Positions 5,699 to 14,500 of a DNA stretch of 16,036 bases are shown here, piece after piece. The position numbers were made by a program, and so were the translations under genes. How positions within the stretch are numbered: position 1 is the stretch's first letter; each line of letters starts with the position of its first letter. The notes under the pieces were generated by a model that made no database searches, was not told where the DNA came from, and saw nothing but the letters and a program-made list of their open reading frames with translations. Origin of the DNA: an uncultured Ignavibacteria bacterium (GTDB taxonomy: Bacteria > Bacteroidota > Ignavibacteria > SZUA-365); the NCBI GenBank assembly GCA_913060595.1, contig CAJXSA010000031.1:1-16036 (forward strand), given 5' to 3'.

Positions 5699-8149
5699 CT
5701 ACATCTCCTCGTCGAAATCATCGCCGCCGCGACGCTCACCCTGCTTCTCCTTTTTGCCGGGATTGAGGTTGTAGCGCAGCGTCAGCGTGATGACCGGGGC
5801 GTCACGCTGCGAGAAATTGTAGGTGGTAAAGTCCGGACCGAAGATGTTCGATTCCCGTTCCGCGGTGTGGAAGACGTCGCTGAAATCGAGTGTCGCGGAG
5901 AAAAGCCGGTCGAAAAACTCCTGGCGCACGGCGAAATCCGCAACAGCGTATCCCTCGGTGCGACCCTGGGCGGAGACCGATGCGCTGTTGTATCGCAGGT
6001 TCAGCTGCACCATGGTGGTGGGCGAGAGACGGAAGGTGTTGTTGAAGCGCATGTTCCAGGTGAAGCGCTGCTCAGCGAAGCTGCGCCCGGAGAGCTCGCC
6101 CTCGACGCGGTAATCATAGAGATTGCCGAGCAGGTAGATATCCCAGAGTTCGAAGGCACGGAAATTGAACATCAGTTCCGCTCCGGACGCAGTCTCGGTA
6201 CCGACGTTTTCGACGCGCTGCAGTGTGACATTGTCACGAAAAACGCTGCGCACGCGCTCGATTTTGTTGCTCGTCACACGGTGATACCCTTCGACGGAGA
6301 TGAGATTGTCGCCGAGATGCGTCTGATAACCCGCCTCCCAGCTGTCGATGTACTCCGGCTGCAGGTCGGGGTTACCGATGCGCACGTTGTACGCGTCCAT
6401 CCAGGTCAGGAAGGGCTCGAGGAACCAGCCGCGCGGACGATCGATGCGCCTCGTGTAACTGGCCATGATCTGCTGCGTCGCAGAAATGCTGTACGAAGTA
6501 TGCAGCGTGGGAAAGTAATCCCAGCGGTCGATTTCGAAGGTCGCCGCGGTATCCGAAACCTCGACCTGCCGCCCGGTGTACTCGCCGCGCAGACCGGCCT
6601 GGAAGCCGAAATCACCTGCCTCACCGCGAAACAGCGTGTACAGCGCATGGATGTTCCGGTCATACGTGGTCCCGCGTGTGAATTCGGGCTGCAGCACGTA
6701 CTCCTGCAGTGCCGTGTCGAAATCGGACAGCGTCGTGTTGTCCTCCGAGGAACTCAGCCGGTTCTGGTAGCCGCTCTCGAGGAAGCTGCCCTCGCCCATC
6801 GGTCGCATGTAATCCACGCGCACTTCCAGGCGCTCGCCCGGACCATCCTCTGTGCTGCGTCGACCGCTGGTGATCTCCCCGCTGGTGTTCAGCAGCTCGT
6901 CAGTAGTCGTTTCTTCTCCCTCACGGTGGCGATACGATAATTCCGCGCTCAGTTCATGATTTTCCCCGTCGAAGCGATGCTGGTAATTGGCATCACCTGC
7001 GAAGAAATTGCCGCCGCGGCTGCGGTCACTACGACTCAGGTAAGACTCCGCGGGCATGTCGCCGCGCTGTTCGAGATAATCGCGCGTCGTGCCGCCCCCG
7101 TGCTCCCGGTGACCGTATCGAAAGCCTGCGCCGAAATTGTCCCACATGGAAAACGGCAGTTCGAAGCCGCCACGCAGGTCGTACCCCTCGCGCGCCCAGA
7201 TGCCATCACCGCTGGAGTTGATCAGTATGTCTCCGTCGGAAGTCGCGAACGTGCTGCGTTCCGTCTCCGTCCGGTGATACCCGCGCTTGCCATAATCCCC
7301 GCCGAAATAGACGGAAAAACCTTCGCCTCGCTGCGTGAGCAGCATGTCGCCGCCGTAGCGATCCTGCGTGCCCGCGTTCAGGTTGAACGTGCCCGTCGTC
7401 CCCGGTCTGCGACCCTTTTTCATGACGATGTTGATGATGCCAGAGACGCCCTCCGGATCCCAGCGGGCGGAGGGATTCGTAATGATTTCGATGTTTTCTA
7501 TGGCACTCGCGGGAATCTGCTCCAGCGCGTCCGAGGCGTCCAGCGCCGAGGGACGTCCGTCGATGAGGAGGGTGAAACTTCCGCTGCCACGCAGGCGCAC
7601 GCCGCCGTCGAGATCGACGGTGACCGACGGCACGTTCTGCAGCACGTCGACCGCGGTTCCGGACGTCGCGGTGAGCTGTCCGTCGACGCTGATGACTTTC
7701 TTGTCGATCTCGTAGGATACGGGAGCGCGGTCCGCGGCCACCTCGACTTCGTCGAGGGCGATGGACGTCACCTCCAGCACGATGCGTCCCAGGTCGACAT
7801 CCTCCTCTGCGAGCCGCACATCATTGATGGTGCGGCTCTCGTACCCCATGAATCTCACCTCAAGGTAGTAGCGGCCCTCGTCGATGTCTGAAAGCACAAA
7901 TACTCCTTCCGGGTCGGACACCGTCCCCTGCACCATGCTGCTGTCACTGCTGCGGTAGAGCACGATGCTGGCGTATTCGATGCTATGTCCGCTGCCTGCG
8001 TCCACGACAGTGCCGCGGATTTCGTCCCCACTCGGGGGCGGCGCGGCGGACCGGGAAGGAGCCTGCTGTGCATGCAGCCCTGCCGGAACGCAGATGTGCA
8101 GCGTGAGCATGAACAGGAATATTGAAAACGAAAGACGGAGAATATGCAT
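5699..8149 (-). CDS. TonB-dependent receptor-like outer-membrane protein (OMP_b-brl family)
   Basis: I start this at the ATG at 8149 (816 aa) because a signal peptide begins there (core 'FSIFLFMLTLHI', cut after 'GLHA', residue 27). The frame can be extended to a TTG at 8203, but that adds a non-signal-like stretch. Neither start has a clear ribosome binding site. Residues about 40-120 are a carboxypeptidase-regulatory-like Ig fold ('GTVVDAGSGHSIEYASI', 'GYESRTI'). Residues about 140-240 are the plug ('VLQNVPSVTVDLDG', 'LLIDGRPSA', 'ENIEIITNPSARWDPEG', 'GIINIVMKKG'). The rest is a beta-barrel with many alternating aromatic strands, ending in a highly charged tail ('DDFDEEM'). This family takes up large ligands (oligosaccharides, peptides, chelates) using TonB energy; the ligand is not evident and no SusD-like partner is adjacent. 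It lies 128 bases after the GPP34 pair on the same strand. TATACA on the minus strand near 8219-8224 may be a weak -10. Confidence 0.88.
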   Translation of the reverse strand: MHILRLSFSIFLFMLTLHICVPAGLHAQQAPSRSAAPPPSGDEIRGTVVDAGSGHSIEYASIVLYRSSDSSMVQGTVSDPEGVFVLSDIDEGRYYLEVRFMGYESRTINDVRLAEEDVDLGRIVLEVTSIALDEVEVAADRAPVSYEIDKKVISVDGQLTATSGTAVDVLQNVPSVTVDLDGGVRLRGSGSFTLLIDGRPSALDASDALEQIPASAIENIEIITNPSARWDPEGVSGIINIVMKKGRRPGTTGTFNLNAGTQDRYGGDMLLTQRGEGFSVYFGGDYGKRGYHRTETERSTFATSDGDILINSSGDGIWAREGYDLRGGFELPFSMWDNFGAGFRYGHREHGGGTTRDYLEQRGDMPAESYLSRSDRSRGGNFFAGDANYQHRFDGENHELSAELSYRHREGEETTTDELLNTSGEITSGRRSTEDGPGERLEVRVDYMRPMGEGSFLESGYQNRLSSSEDNTTLSDFDTALQEYVLQPEFTRGTTYDRNIHALYTLFRGEAGDFGFQAGLRGEYTGRQVEVSDTAATFEIDRWDYFPTLHTSYSISATQQIMASYTRRIDRPRGWFLEPFLTWMDAYNVRIGNPDLQPEYIDSWEAGYQTHLGDNLISVEGYHRVTSNKIERVRSVFRDNVTLQRVENVGTETASGAELMFNFRAFELWDIYLLGNLYDYRVEGELSGRSFAEQRFTWNMRFNNTFRLSPTTMVQLNLRYNSASVSAQGRTEGYAVADFAVRQEFFDRLFSATLDFSDVFHTAERESNIFGPDFTTYNFSQRDAPVITLTLRYNLNPGKKEKQGERRGGDDFDEEM

Positions 8150-8277
8150 GTGTGGATGAACAGCTATGGTCAGTATTGTGATTGAACAGGCGGGACCCGG
8201 CAAGGATTTCCCAACAGATGTATAACAACGAACTCCCTGTGATTCATTCCCTGCACCTCTTCCCCAGCACAGCGCTC

Positions 8278-8967
8278 TCAGCCAGAGGCATCGACGGAGG
8301 TCTGATCAACGATGATGTTCCTGGTCGCCTTCGCCGCAACCACGAGCATGCGATGGAGTTCTTCCGGGTACCGGATGAAATCGAGGTCCGGCTTGCAGAT
8401 TCTTCGTAAAACCTCCTTCGCCTGCGCGCGCACACGCTGGTCGAACACCAGGTGCTCCACCCTGCAGCCGCGTATCAGCGCACAGAGCTGCAGCATCCCT
8501 TCGTCCATGGAGGCTGGTTCCGCCACCGCGGCTTCCACGGCCATGCGCAGCCGTGCCGCACGCTCGGTGCCCGCTGTCTCCGGCGGAAAGCGATGCCGCG
8601 GAAACAGGCCGAGCACGCGCGATTCTTCATGCCGGAAATATCCCTCCTGCACCGGTGCTTCGTAACATCGCAGCAGCAGCTTCTTTGTCCTTTCATGCAC
8701 GACGCTGATCCAGGACGCGAAACGCATCGCATCAGCACCGCGAATGCGCCCGAGGGTTTCATCATGCAGGGCACTGCCGGTCGGTGTTTCATCTGTAACG
8801 CGGATGAACTGTTCTTCATCCATGCGACAGCGCCGCTCACGAAGCAGATCGAGAAGAAGTCCGGTTGCAAGACCGAATGGTATCGCACCACCTCGTGACG
8901 AAGGTATTGCGCCGTCCTTTTCACGTGTGGTGAGGAGGAGGAGATGGGTGCAGAGAGAGAAATCCAT
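8278..8967 (-). CDS. GPP34 (GOLPH3/Vps74-like) family protein, second paralog
   Basis: The protein has 229 aa. The start ATG at 8967 is fixed by GGGGAGG six bases upstream, directly after the stop codon of the preceding paralog (12-base gap), so translation may be coupled. It shares the family plan with its neighbour: an N-terminal helix 'LCTHLLLLTTREKDGA', then 'GGAIPFGLATGLLLDLL', 'TDETPTGSALHDE' and 'LFPRHRFPP'. A long helical C-terminal part includes 'MLQLCALIRGCRV'. In eukaryotes GOLPH3/Vps74 binds phosphatidylinositol-4-phosphate and Golgi glycosyltransferases. Bacterial members are known mainly as a conserved family without established function. It is clearly diverged from the first copy and Arg-rich, so the two probably do different jobs or form a heteromer. 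No signal peptide or membrane span is visible, so it is probably cytoplasmic or membrane-peripheral. Confidence 0.75.
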   Translation of the reverse strand: MDFSLCTHLLLLTTREKDGAIPSSRGGAIPFGLATGLLLDLLRERRCRMDEEQFIRVTDETPTGSALHDETLGRIRGADAMRFASWISVVHERTKKLLLRCYEAPVQEGYFRHEESRVLGLFPRHRFPPETAGTERAARLRMAVEAAVAEPASMDEGMLQLCALIRGCRVEHLVFDQRVRAQAKEVLRRICKPDLDFIRYPEELHRMLVVAAKATRNIIVDQTSVDASG

Positions 8968-8979
8968 GATACACCTCCC

Positions 8980-9660
8980 CTACGACGATGCAGCGCTGCT
9001 CGCTGCCACGGATGCGGTGACAGCGACCATGACGGCGGCGTTCACTTCTGCGACGACGGCGGAGACCGCCTTGCCGACACGGTCGTCAGCGAGGAAGGCA
9101 TCGATCTGCTTCTTCCTGTCACGCTTGTTCTCTTTCCCGAACACCTCGACGATGAGATCGCAGGCGCGCACAAGGCTCAGGAGCGCGAGCAGCCGTTCCG
9201 TCGGCGTGATACGCCCGTCGAGCAGGTCCTGCAGCATGTCGCGCACACGCCGCTCGGGCTGCGGGTCGCTCTCCGGATAGCGCTTGTAAGGAAACACCCA
9301 GAGGAATTTTTTCTCCTCCTTTTTGAGCACCCCCTTGGTGACGAGGGATTCGAACACGCGCGCTTTCAGTTTTGGAATTTTCCGCTCGAACGCGGAGACC
9401 CAGTACTTCGCGTCCCTGTCCTTTTTCGCCGAGGCAACGAGTTCCATGGCCTCGTCGGCCAGGGGAAACCCCGTCGGTGTACGATCCGTCAGCGAAAGTG
9501 TCTTTTCCCGCCATGTGAAGCGCTTCTGCATGTGCAGTTCCATGAGCAGCGCACCGGCGAGTCCATACGAAATCGCGCCGGAACCTGCGAGCACCACCGC
9601 GCCTTTTTCATCGTCTGTGGCGAGAAGCAGCAGCTGTTCGGCAAGTGTCAACGGTATCAT
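8980..9660 (-). CDS. GPP34 (GOLPH3/Vps74-like) family protein, first paralog
   Basis: The protein has 226 aa. The ATG at 9660 has GGAGGG immediately upstream. Family features are an N-terminal 'LTLAEQLLLLATDDEKGAV', then 'SGAISYGLAGALLMELHM', 'LTDRTPTGFPLADEAME', 'VTKGVLKKEEKKFLWVFP', 'RYPESDPQPERRVRDML' and 'RLLALLSLVRACDLI'. This is the classic order of the GPP34 domain, whose conserved basic and aromatic residues bind phosphoinositide headgroups in eukaryotes. The last 30 residues are an Ala/Val/Ser-rich helix, possibly membrane-associating. The gene lies 36 bases after the acyl-CoA synthetase and 12 before the second paralog, so the three probably form one operon. A role in lipid or envelope metabolism is inferred from this context. 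Confidence 0.85.
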   Translation of the reverse strand: MIPLTLAEQLLLLATDDEKGAVVLAGSGAISYGLAGALLMELHMQKRFTWREKTLSLTDRTPTGFPLADEAMELVASAKKDRDAKYWVSAFERKIPKLKARVFESLVTKGVLKKEEKKFLWVFPYKRYPESDPQPERRVRDMLQDLLDGRITPTERLLALLSLVRACDLIVEVFGKENKRDRKKQIDAFLADDRVGKAVSAVVAEVNAAVMVAVTASVAASSAASS

Positions 9661-9696
9661 GTTCCCTCCGGAGTCATGTGAATTGAAAGCGTTCGG

Positions 9697-11367
9697 TCAG
9701 GCTGAAAGATACATAAAACGCTTGATCTTCTGCGTGGCTGTTTTCTCGAAAGGATATCGCTGCTCGACAACGGCGGCGAGCTGCGAAAAGCGGTTCACGC
9801 GTCCGTTCACATGGCGATGCAATTCGTCGAGGGTCTCTTCCACCTTTTTCTGCACGAACTGCACGGCCTCATCCTTCATGTGCGCGAAATGCTCCTCGAT
9901 CTCCTCGTAATTCAGATGCACGAGCGCGACGAGCTTCCCCTTTTTCTCCATGACCAGGGATTCGAGCACATACCGGTGGGTATTGATGACGGACTCTATT
10001 TCTTCCGGGTAAATGTTCTCACCGCTCGAGCTTACGATGAGATTCTTCAGGCGGCCTTTGATGTAAAGATGACCGTCGGCGTCGAAACTGCCCAGGTCCC
10101 CGGTGCGAAACCAGCCGTCCTCGGTGAAGGTCTCGCGGGTGAGCTCGGGTTCGTTGTAATAGCCGCGCATGACGCTCTGTCCCCGCGCCTGGATTTCCCC
10201 CTCCCCGGAAACGGGATCGGCGTCGGCGATACGCAGTTCGATGCCCTGCATCGCGGGACCGGTGGACTGATACCGCACCTGCTGCGGATTGGCACCGGCG
10301 AGCAGCGGCGCGGTTTCCGTAAGACCGTAGCCGATGGCATAGGGAAATTTCGCCTCGCGCAGGAAGCGCTCGACAGTCGCGTCAAGTTTTGCGCCGCCCA
10401 CTCCGAAGAAATGCAGACGTCCGCCGAAGGTTTTTTTCAATTTCTTCCCTGCGAGACGGTAGAGCATGCGCCGTCCCGCGTTCGTTCCGTGGATTTTTCG
10501 CAACAGTCCGCTTTTGGTGACTTCCGGCAGAACGCGCTGCTTGTAGACCTTTTCGATGACGAGAGGGACGCTGAGCATGATCGTGGGACGAACCTGTTCA
10601 AGCGCGGGAAGCAGCGCGCTCGCGGTGGGTGGTTTTTCGAGATAGTGAACGGAGGCGCCGTTCATCAGCGGCAGGATGAGCCCGAGCGTGTTCTCATACG
10701 TATGCGAAAGCGGGAGAATGGAAAGAAAGACGTCCTGCGCCTTCACGGGCTGTATCGTCTGCACCTTCGTGGCGTTGAACGCGATGTTCCTGTGTGTGAG
10801 CATGACTCCCTTGGACGTTCCCGTGGTCCCCGACGTGTAAATGATCGCTGCCAGGTCGTCTGGGCGAACATCCGCTGCGTCCTCGCGTCCCATGGACGTT
10901 TTCCACAGCGGAGATCCTGCCACGGTACTCCCGCTGGCCGCCTCCCCATCGAGAATGGTCATATCGTCGAGCCGAATTCGCGAACGGAGTCGCGGCAAGT
11001 CCTTCGCGGTCACTTTTGACGCAAGTCGTTCGGAAACGAACAGCACGTCACAGCCGGCGTGGCGCAGGAAGGTCTCGATTTCATTTTCATGGAAGTCCGG
11101 CAGCAGCGGCACCGCCACTGCCCCCATCGTCGTGACGGCGAAATATGCGACCGCCCAGTTGGGCATGTTGCCGCTCAGTATGGCGACACGGTCACCCGGC
11201 CGCACGTTCAGGCGGCGCAGCGAAGCGCGCGTTTTCGCAACTTCCTCCCCGAACTCCGCATATGACATCGGCGCAGAGGAAACGAAGGACAGCGCGGGAT
11301 TGTCCGCGAAGCGCCGCACACTTTCGTTGAGTATCGCAGCAAGTGTCAGATCTTTATCTGATGACAT
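9697..11367 (-). CDS. Long-chain acyl-CoA synthetase-like AMP-binding enzyme
   Basis: The protein has 556 aa and belongs to the ANL (acyl-CoA synthetase) superfamily, which activates a carboxylic acid with ATP to an acyl-adenylate and then usually transfers it to CoA. Motifs in order: P-loop 'YTSGTTGTSKG' (177-187), 'PLSHTYENTLG' (219-229), A5 'GYGLTET' (346-352), A7 'DGWFRTGDLG' (417-426), hinge 'GRLKNLIVSSSGENIYPEEIE' core (438-458) and a C-terminal 'TATQKIKRF' with Lys547 at the catalytic A10 position. All core residues are present, so it should be active. The closest type is bacterial fatty-acyl-CoA ligase (FadD/AMP-forming), but the substrate is not certain. GAGG lies 11 bases before the ATG, slightly far. 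It is the first gene of an apparent operon with two GPP34 proteins, suggesting a link between fatty-acid activation and membrane lipids. Confidence 0.92.
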   Translation of the reverse strand: MSSDKDLTLAAILNESVRRFADNPALSFVSSAPMSYAEFGEEVAKTRASLRRLNVRPGDRVAILSGNMPNWAVAYFAVTTMGAVAVPLLPDFHENEIETFLRHAGCDVLFVSERLASKVTAKDLPRLRSRIRLDDMTILDGEAASGSTVAGSPLWKTSMGREDAADVRPDDLAAIIYTSGTTGTSKGVMLTHRNIAFNATKVQTIQPVKAQDVFLSILPLSHTYENTLGLILPLMNGASVHYLEKPPTASALLPALEQVRPTIMLSVPLVIEKVYKQRVLPEVTKSGLLRKIHGTNAGRRMLYRLAGKKLKKTFGGRLHFFGVGGAKLDATVERFLREAKFPYAIGYGLTETAPLLAGANPQQVRYQSTGPAMQGIELRIADADPVSGEGEIQARGQSVMRGYYNEPELTRETFTEDGWFRTGDLGSFDADGHLYIKGRLKNLIVSSSGENIYPEEIESVINTHRYVLESLVMEKKGKLVALVHLNYEEIEEHFAHMKDEAVQFVQKKVEETLDELHRHVNGRVNRFSQLAAVVEQRYPFEKTATQKIKRFMYLSA

Positions 11368-11427
11368 AGAGCACGTTTCCTCGGGGGAATGAGACGAATG
11401 GGTTCATGCAGCATTGGATGCGCGCGC

Positions 11428-11461
11428 AAAAGAGAGGGATTCCGGGAGGAATTGGAATCCC
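11428..11461 (-). terminator. Probable terminator of the giant minus-strand gene
   Basis: On the minus strand GGGATTCC (11461-11454) pairs with GGAATCCC (11443-11436) across a 10-base loop, followed by TCTCTTTT. It is about 80 bases past the stop codon at 11539 and about 60 bases before the acyl-CoA synthetase start, and so separates the two transcripts. The T-tract is imperfect. Confidence 0.5.
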
Positions 11462-11538
11462 GCAAGGCTGTAGCAGTAATATCTCCCCAAACGGCGAAAC
11501 TTCAAAGCCTGTTGATGCCAGCCGCTCCGCGTAACAGC

Positions 11539-14500
11539 CTACTTGATCAGCTGCATGCGCCGAACGCGCTGCTGTGTCGGTGTGCGAAGAATGCAGAAGT
11601 ACAGTCCGCTCGGGAGCAATCTCCCGTCGAACAGCAGACTGTACACTCCGGGCTGCAGCACGCCCTGCTGGAGCGCCGCAACACGTCGGCCGACCTGGTC
11701 CGTGACAAAAACCTCCGTATGTCCGGCCTCGATGATTTCAAACGTGATGACGGTGCTGCTGTTGAAGGGATTCGGCCGGTTCGCCTCGAGGCGCAGCATC
11801 CTGCGGGCATCGAAAAGACGATTTCCTCCTTCGGTACAGATACCCACGCGCAGTTCCCCGTGACGCTGTTCCGTTTCAACGGCCCCTCCTTCCCATCGGA
11901 ATGTGTCGAAATGCAGCGCGGTTTCATCGACGGGCCCGAGCATGACCAGGAATTCGAGTGCGGCGATCGTCCCTCTCATTTCACCTATCGGCCCCTCGAG
12001 TGAAATCACGCGGTCATTTCCATCGAGCATCCCGAGCGGTGTCGACGTGACAGGCATGAGCACACGGGCATCGAAGCGTATCTCGGTGATCCAACGGGTG
12101 AGCGGCAGCTGTTCGAGATTACTCGACGCGAGGAGCGTGACGGGAACGATAATTCGTTCCCCGGGTTCCGCTGTCAGGACCGGGAGCGCGACGGTGGCAC
12201 TCGCCTGGACGTCGGCATACCGCAGGTGGTGCAATGCACGACCGATGCAGCCCGTCGTGTCTGTCACGACGACTGTGTACCGGCCAGTGTCGCGCACGAA
12301 CACGCATCGTCCTTCTCCGAGCCGTGATCCGTTGGCGCGATACCACGATACCGAATCCCAATCGTTGGAAAGGCAGAGCTCAAGGCTGTCTCCGGCTGCG
12401 AGCACCGTGGCGCCCAGTATGACCGGCTGAGGCAGCGGCTGTATGTGCAAATACGTCGTATCCCGCGCGGTGCAGCCCTGGTCGGATACGGTCTCGAGTA
12501 TGACCCGTCCAGCGCTCTGCAGGCGAAGCGTATCGTCGGTGCTGCTGCCCGCGTCCGTAAACCAGCGATGCGATGCGTATCGCCCGCGCGCCGTGAACAC
12601 GCTCGATTCGCCCGCACAGATCACCGTGCGGCCCTCGATGATCGCATCGGGCAGCGGCAGGGCTGTCACTGTGACGCGGCTGGTATCCGCACACCCGGCG
12701 GCATTCGACGTAATGAACAGATGCTCTCCTGTCTGCCATGTCTCGACGGTGTCCGCATCTGCGCGCCTGCTGCCGTCAGGAAACAGCCACAGCGCGGTCC
12801 CCGCGTGGGATCCGACGTGCAGGCGTGTGGCAGCGCCGGGACAAAGACGCGGATCACCCGCAATGGGAGGTGCGACGACATTCTCGACAACAATCTGCAG
12901 GACGCTGTCGTAGGGACAACCCGAGGGATGCAGGATCGCACGCATCGTCAGAAGATGCGTGCCGATGTCCTGCCAGCGCACGGTGACTTCGCTGGGTCTG
13001 CTGCCAGGCTGCACGACGCCGCCTGACGACAGGGACCAGGCGACAGAAGAGAGACTGTCTCCGCCGACTCGGTACCGGACTTCACTTCCAGGACATACCG
13101 CGCGGGCGCCGTCCAGCGTCAGCGGACGCAGCGGAAAACTGTAGACGTCGACCGTGTCCGAAAGCACGCAGCCCCGTGTCGTCAGAACATCCACCGTGTA
13201 TCTGCCGGAGCCTGACACCGTGATGCGCTGTTCCTGCGCCCCGGTGTTCCATTGATACGACGCATATCCCGGACCGGCATCGAGGATGCGTTCCTCACCG
13301 AGGCAGAGCGTATCGCGCGCGCCGATAATCGCGGGTGGTATCTCCTCGTAGACGACGTGCGTCGTATCGCCGCTGCATCCGTTTTCTGAAAACACGGTGA
13401 CACTGTAGATACCGGGACGGAATACCACCGTTGTCTGCGAACTGTCGCCCGTGCTCCAGTTATAGCGGTCGTAGCCAGGACCCGCATCAAGCGTCACCTG
13501 ACCGCCCGGACACAACGTATCGCTGTCCGCCAGGATGCGCGGCAAAAGCTCGTCACCGACGATGACCTCGACGGTGTCGGAGCTCCCCCTGCATCCGTAT
13601 TCGTTCGTGACCTCCACCCAGTACCGGCCACTGTCGGTCACAGCGATGCTCGACATCGTCCCCGTCTCACCGGTGCTCCAGCGGTATCGCTGGAATCCCG
13701 GCGTCGCATGCATCGTGCTCGCCTGCCCCTTGCACAGGACGAAGCCGCCGTCCATCCAGAGCGACACTTCCGGTCGAGGATGGAAAATAACGCGGACCGG
13801 ATTCGAGCGCCCGCTGCAGCCGTTGCTGTCCAGCACCATCACGGAATACACACCGGACTCATCAACATCGAGATACGGCGCATCCGTCAGGTCGCCGTTG
13901 CTCCACTCATAAGAGACGAATCCGGGGGTCGCCTCGAGACGGACGTGACCATCCCCGCAGACAACGCTGTCCCCCGCGGCGCGGAGTTCAGCAACGGGCC
14001 GCGGCAGCACGGTGAGCGACACGGTGTCCGAGCGTGCCTCGCAGCCGTTCGTGTCCGTCGCCGTCACCCAGTACAGACCTGTCGGTCCACCGGGTATCGA
14101 CGATATCTGGCCGCTCTCACCGGTGCTCCAGCGATACTCGACAAAGCCCGGTGTCGCACGCAGCCTGACGCTGTCGCCTTCACACCGCTGCTGTGGTCCG
14201 TCGAGTACCAGTTCCAGCAAGGACTGCGGCGCCCGGCGCACGCGCACAGGATTGCTGAAGACCGTGCAGCCATTGCTGTCGATGGCTGAAACGGAATACG
14301 TGCCTGTATCTGCGACGACGAGCGTGCGTCCTGCGGTGCTGTCTCCCGTACTCCACCGGTAACGGGAAAAACCGGCCGTCGCTTCGAGTCTGACCACGCC
14401 ACCGTCATGGCACAGCACCGTGCTGCCATTCGCGGCAAGCCGCAGTTGCTGCAACGGATAATCCTCGACCAGCACGGCCGGGGAGAGACCGCTGCAGCCG

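Noticed and set aside
5867..6940. 357-codon plus-strand frame inside the receptor gene
   Set aside because: It is a GC-rich antisense shadow of the beta-barrel coding region with no recognisable domain; the minus-strand receptor explains the sequence.
8150..8203. TTG at 8203 as start of the receptor gene
   Set aside because: The extra 18 residues are not signal-like, whereas the ATG at 8149 begins a normal signal peptide.
9811..11019. 402-codon plus-strand frame inside the acyl-CoA synthetase gene
   Set aside because: It is antisense to a gene with complete catalytic motifs, and the composition is typical of a shadow frame.
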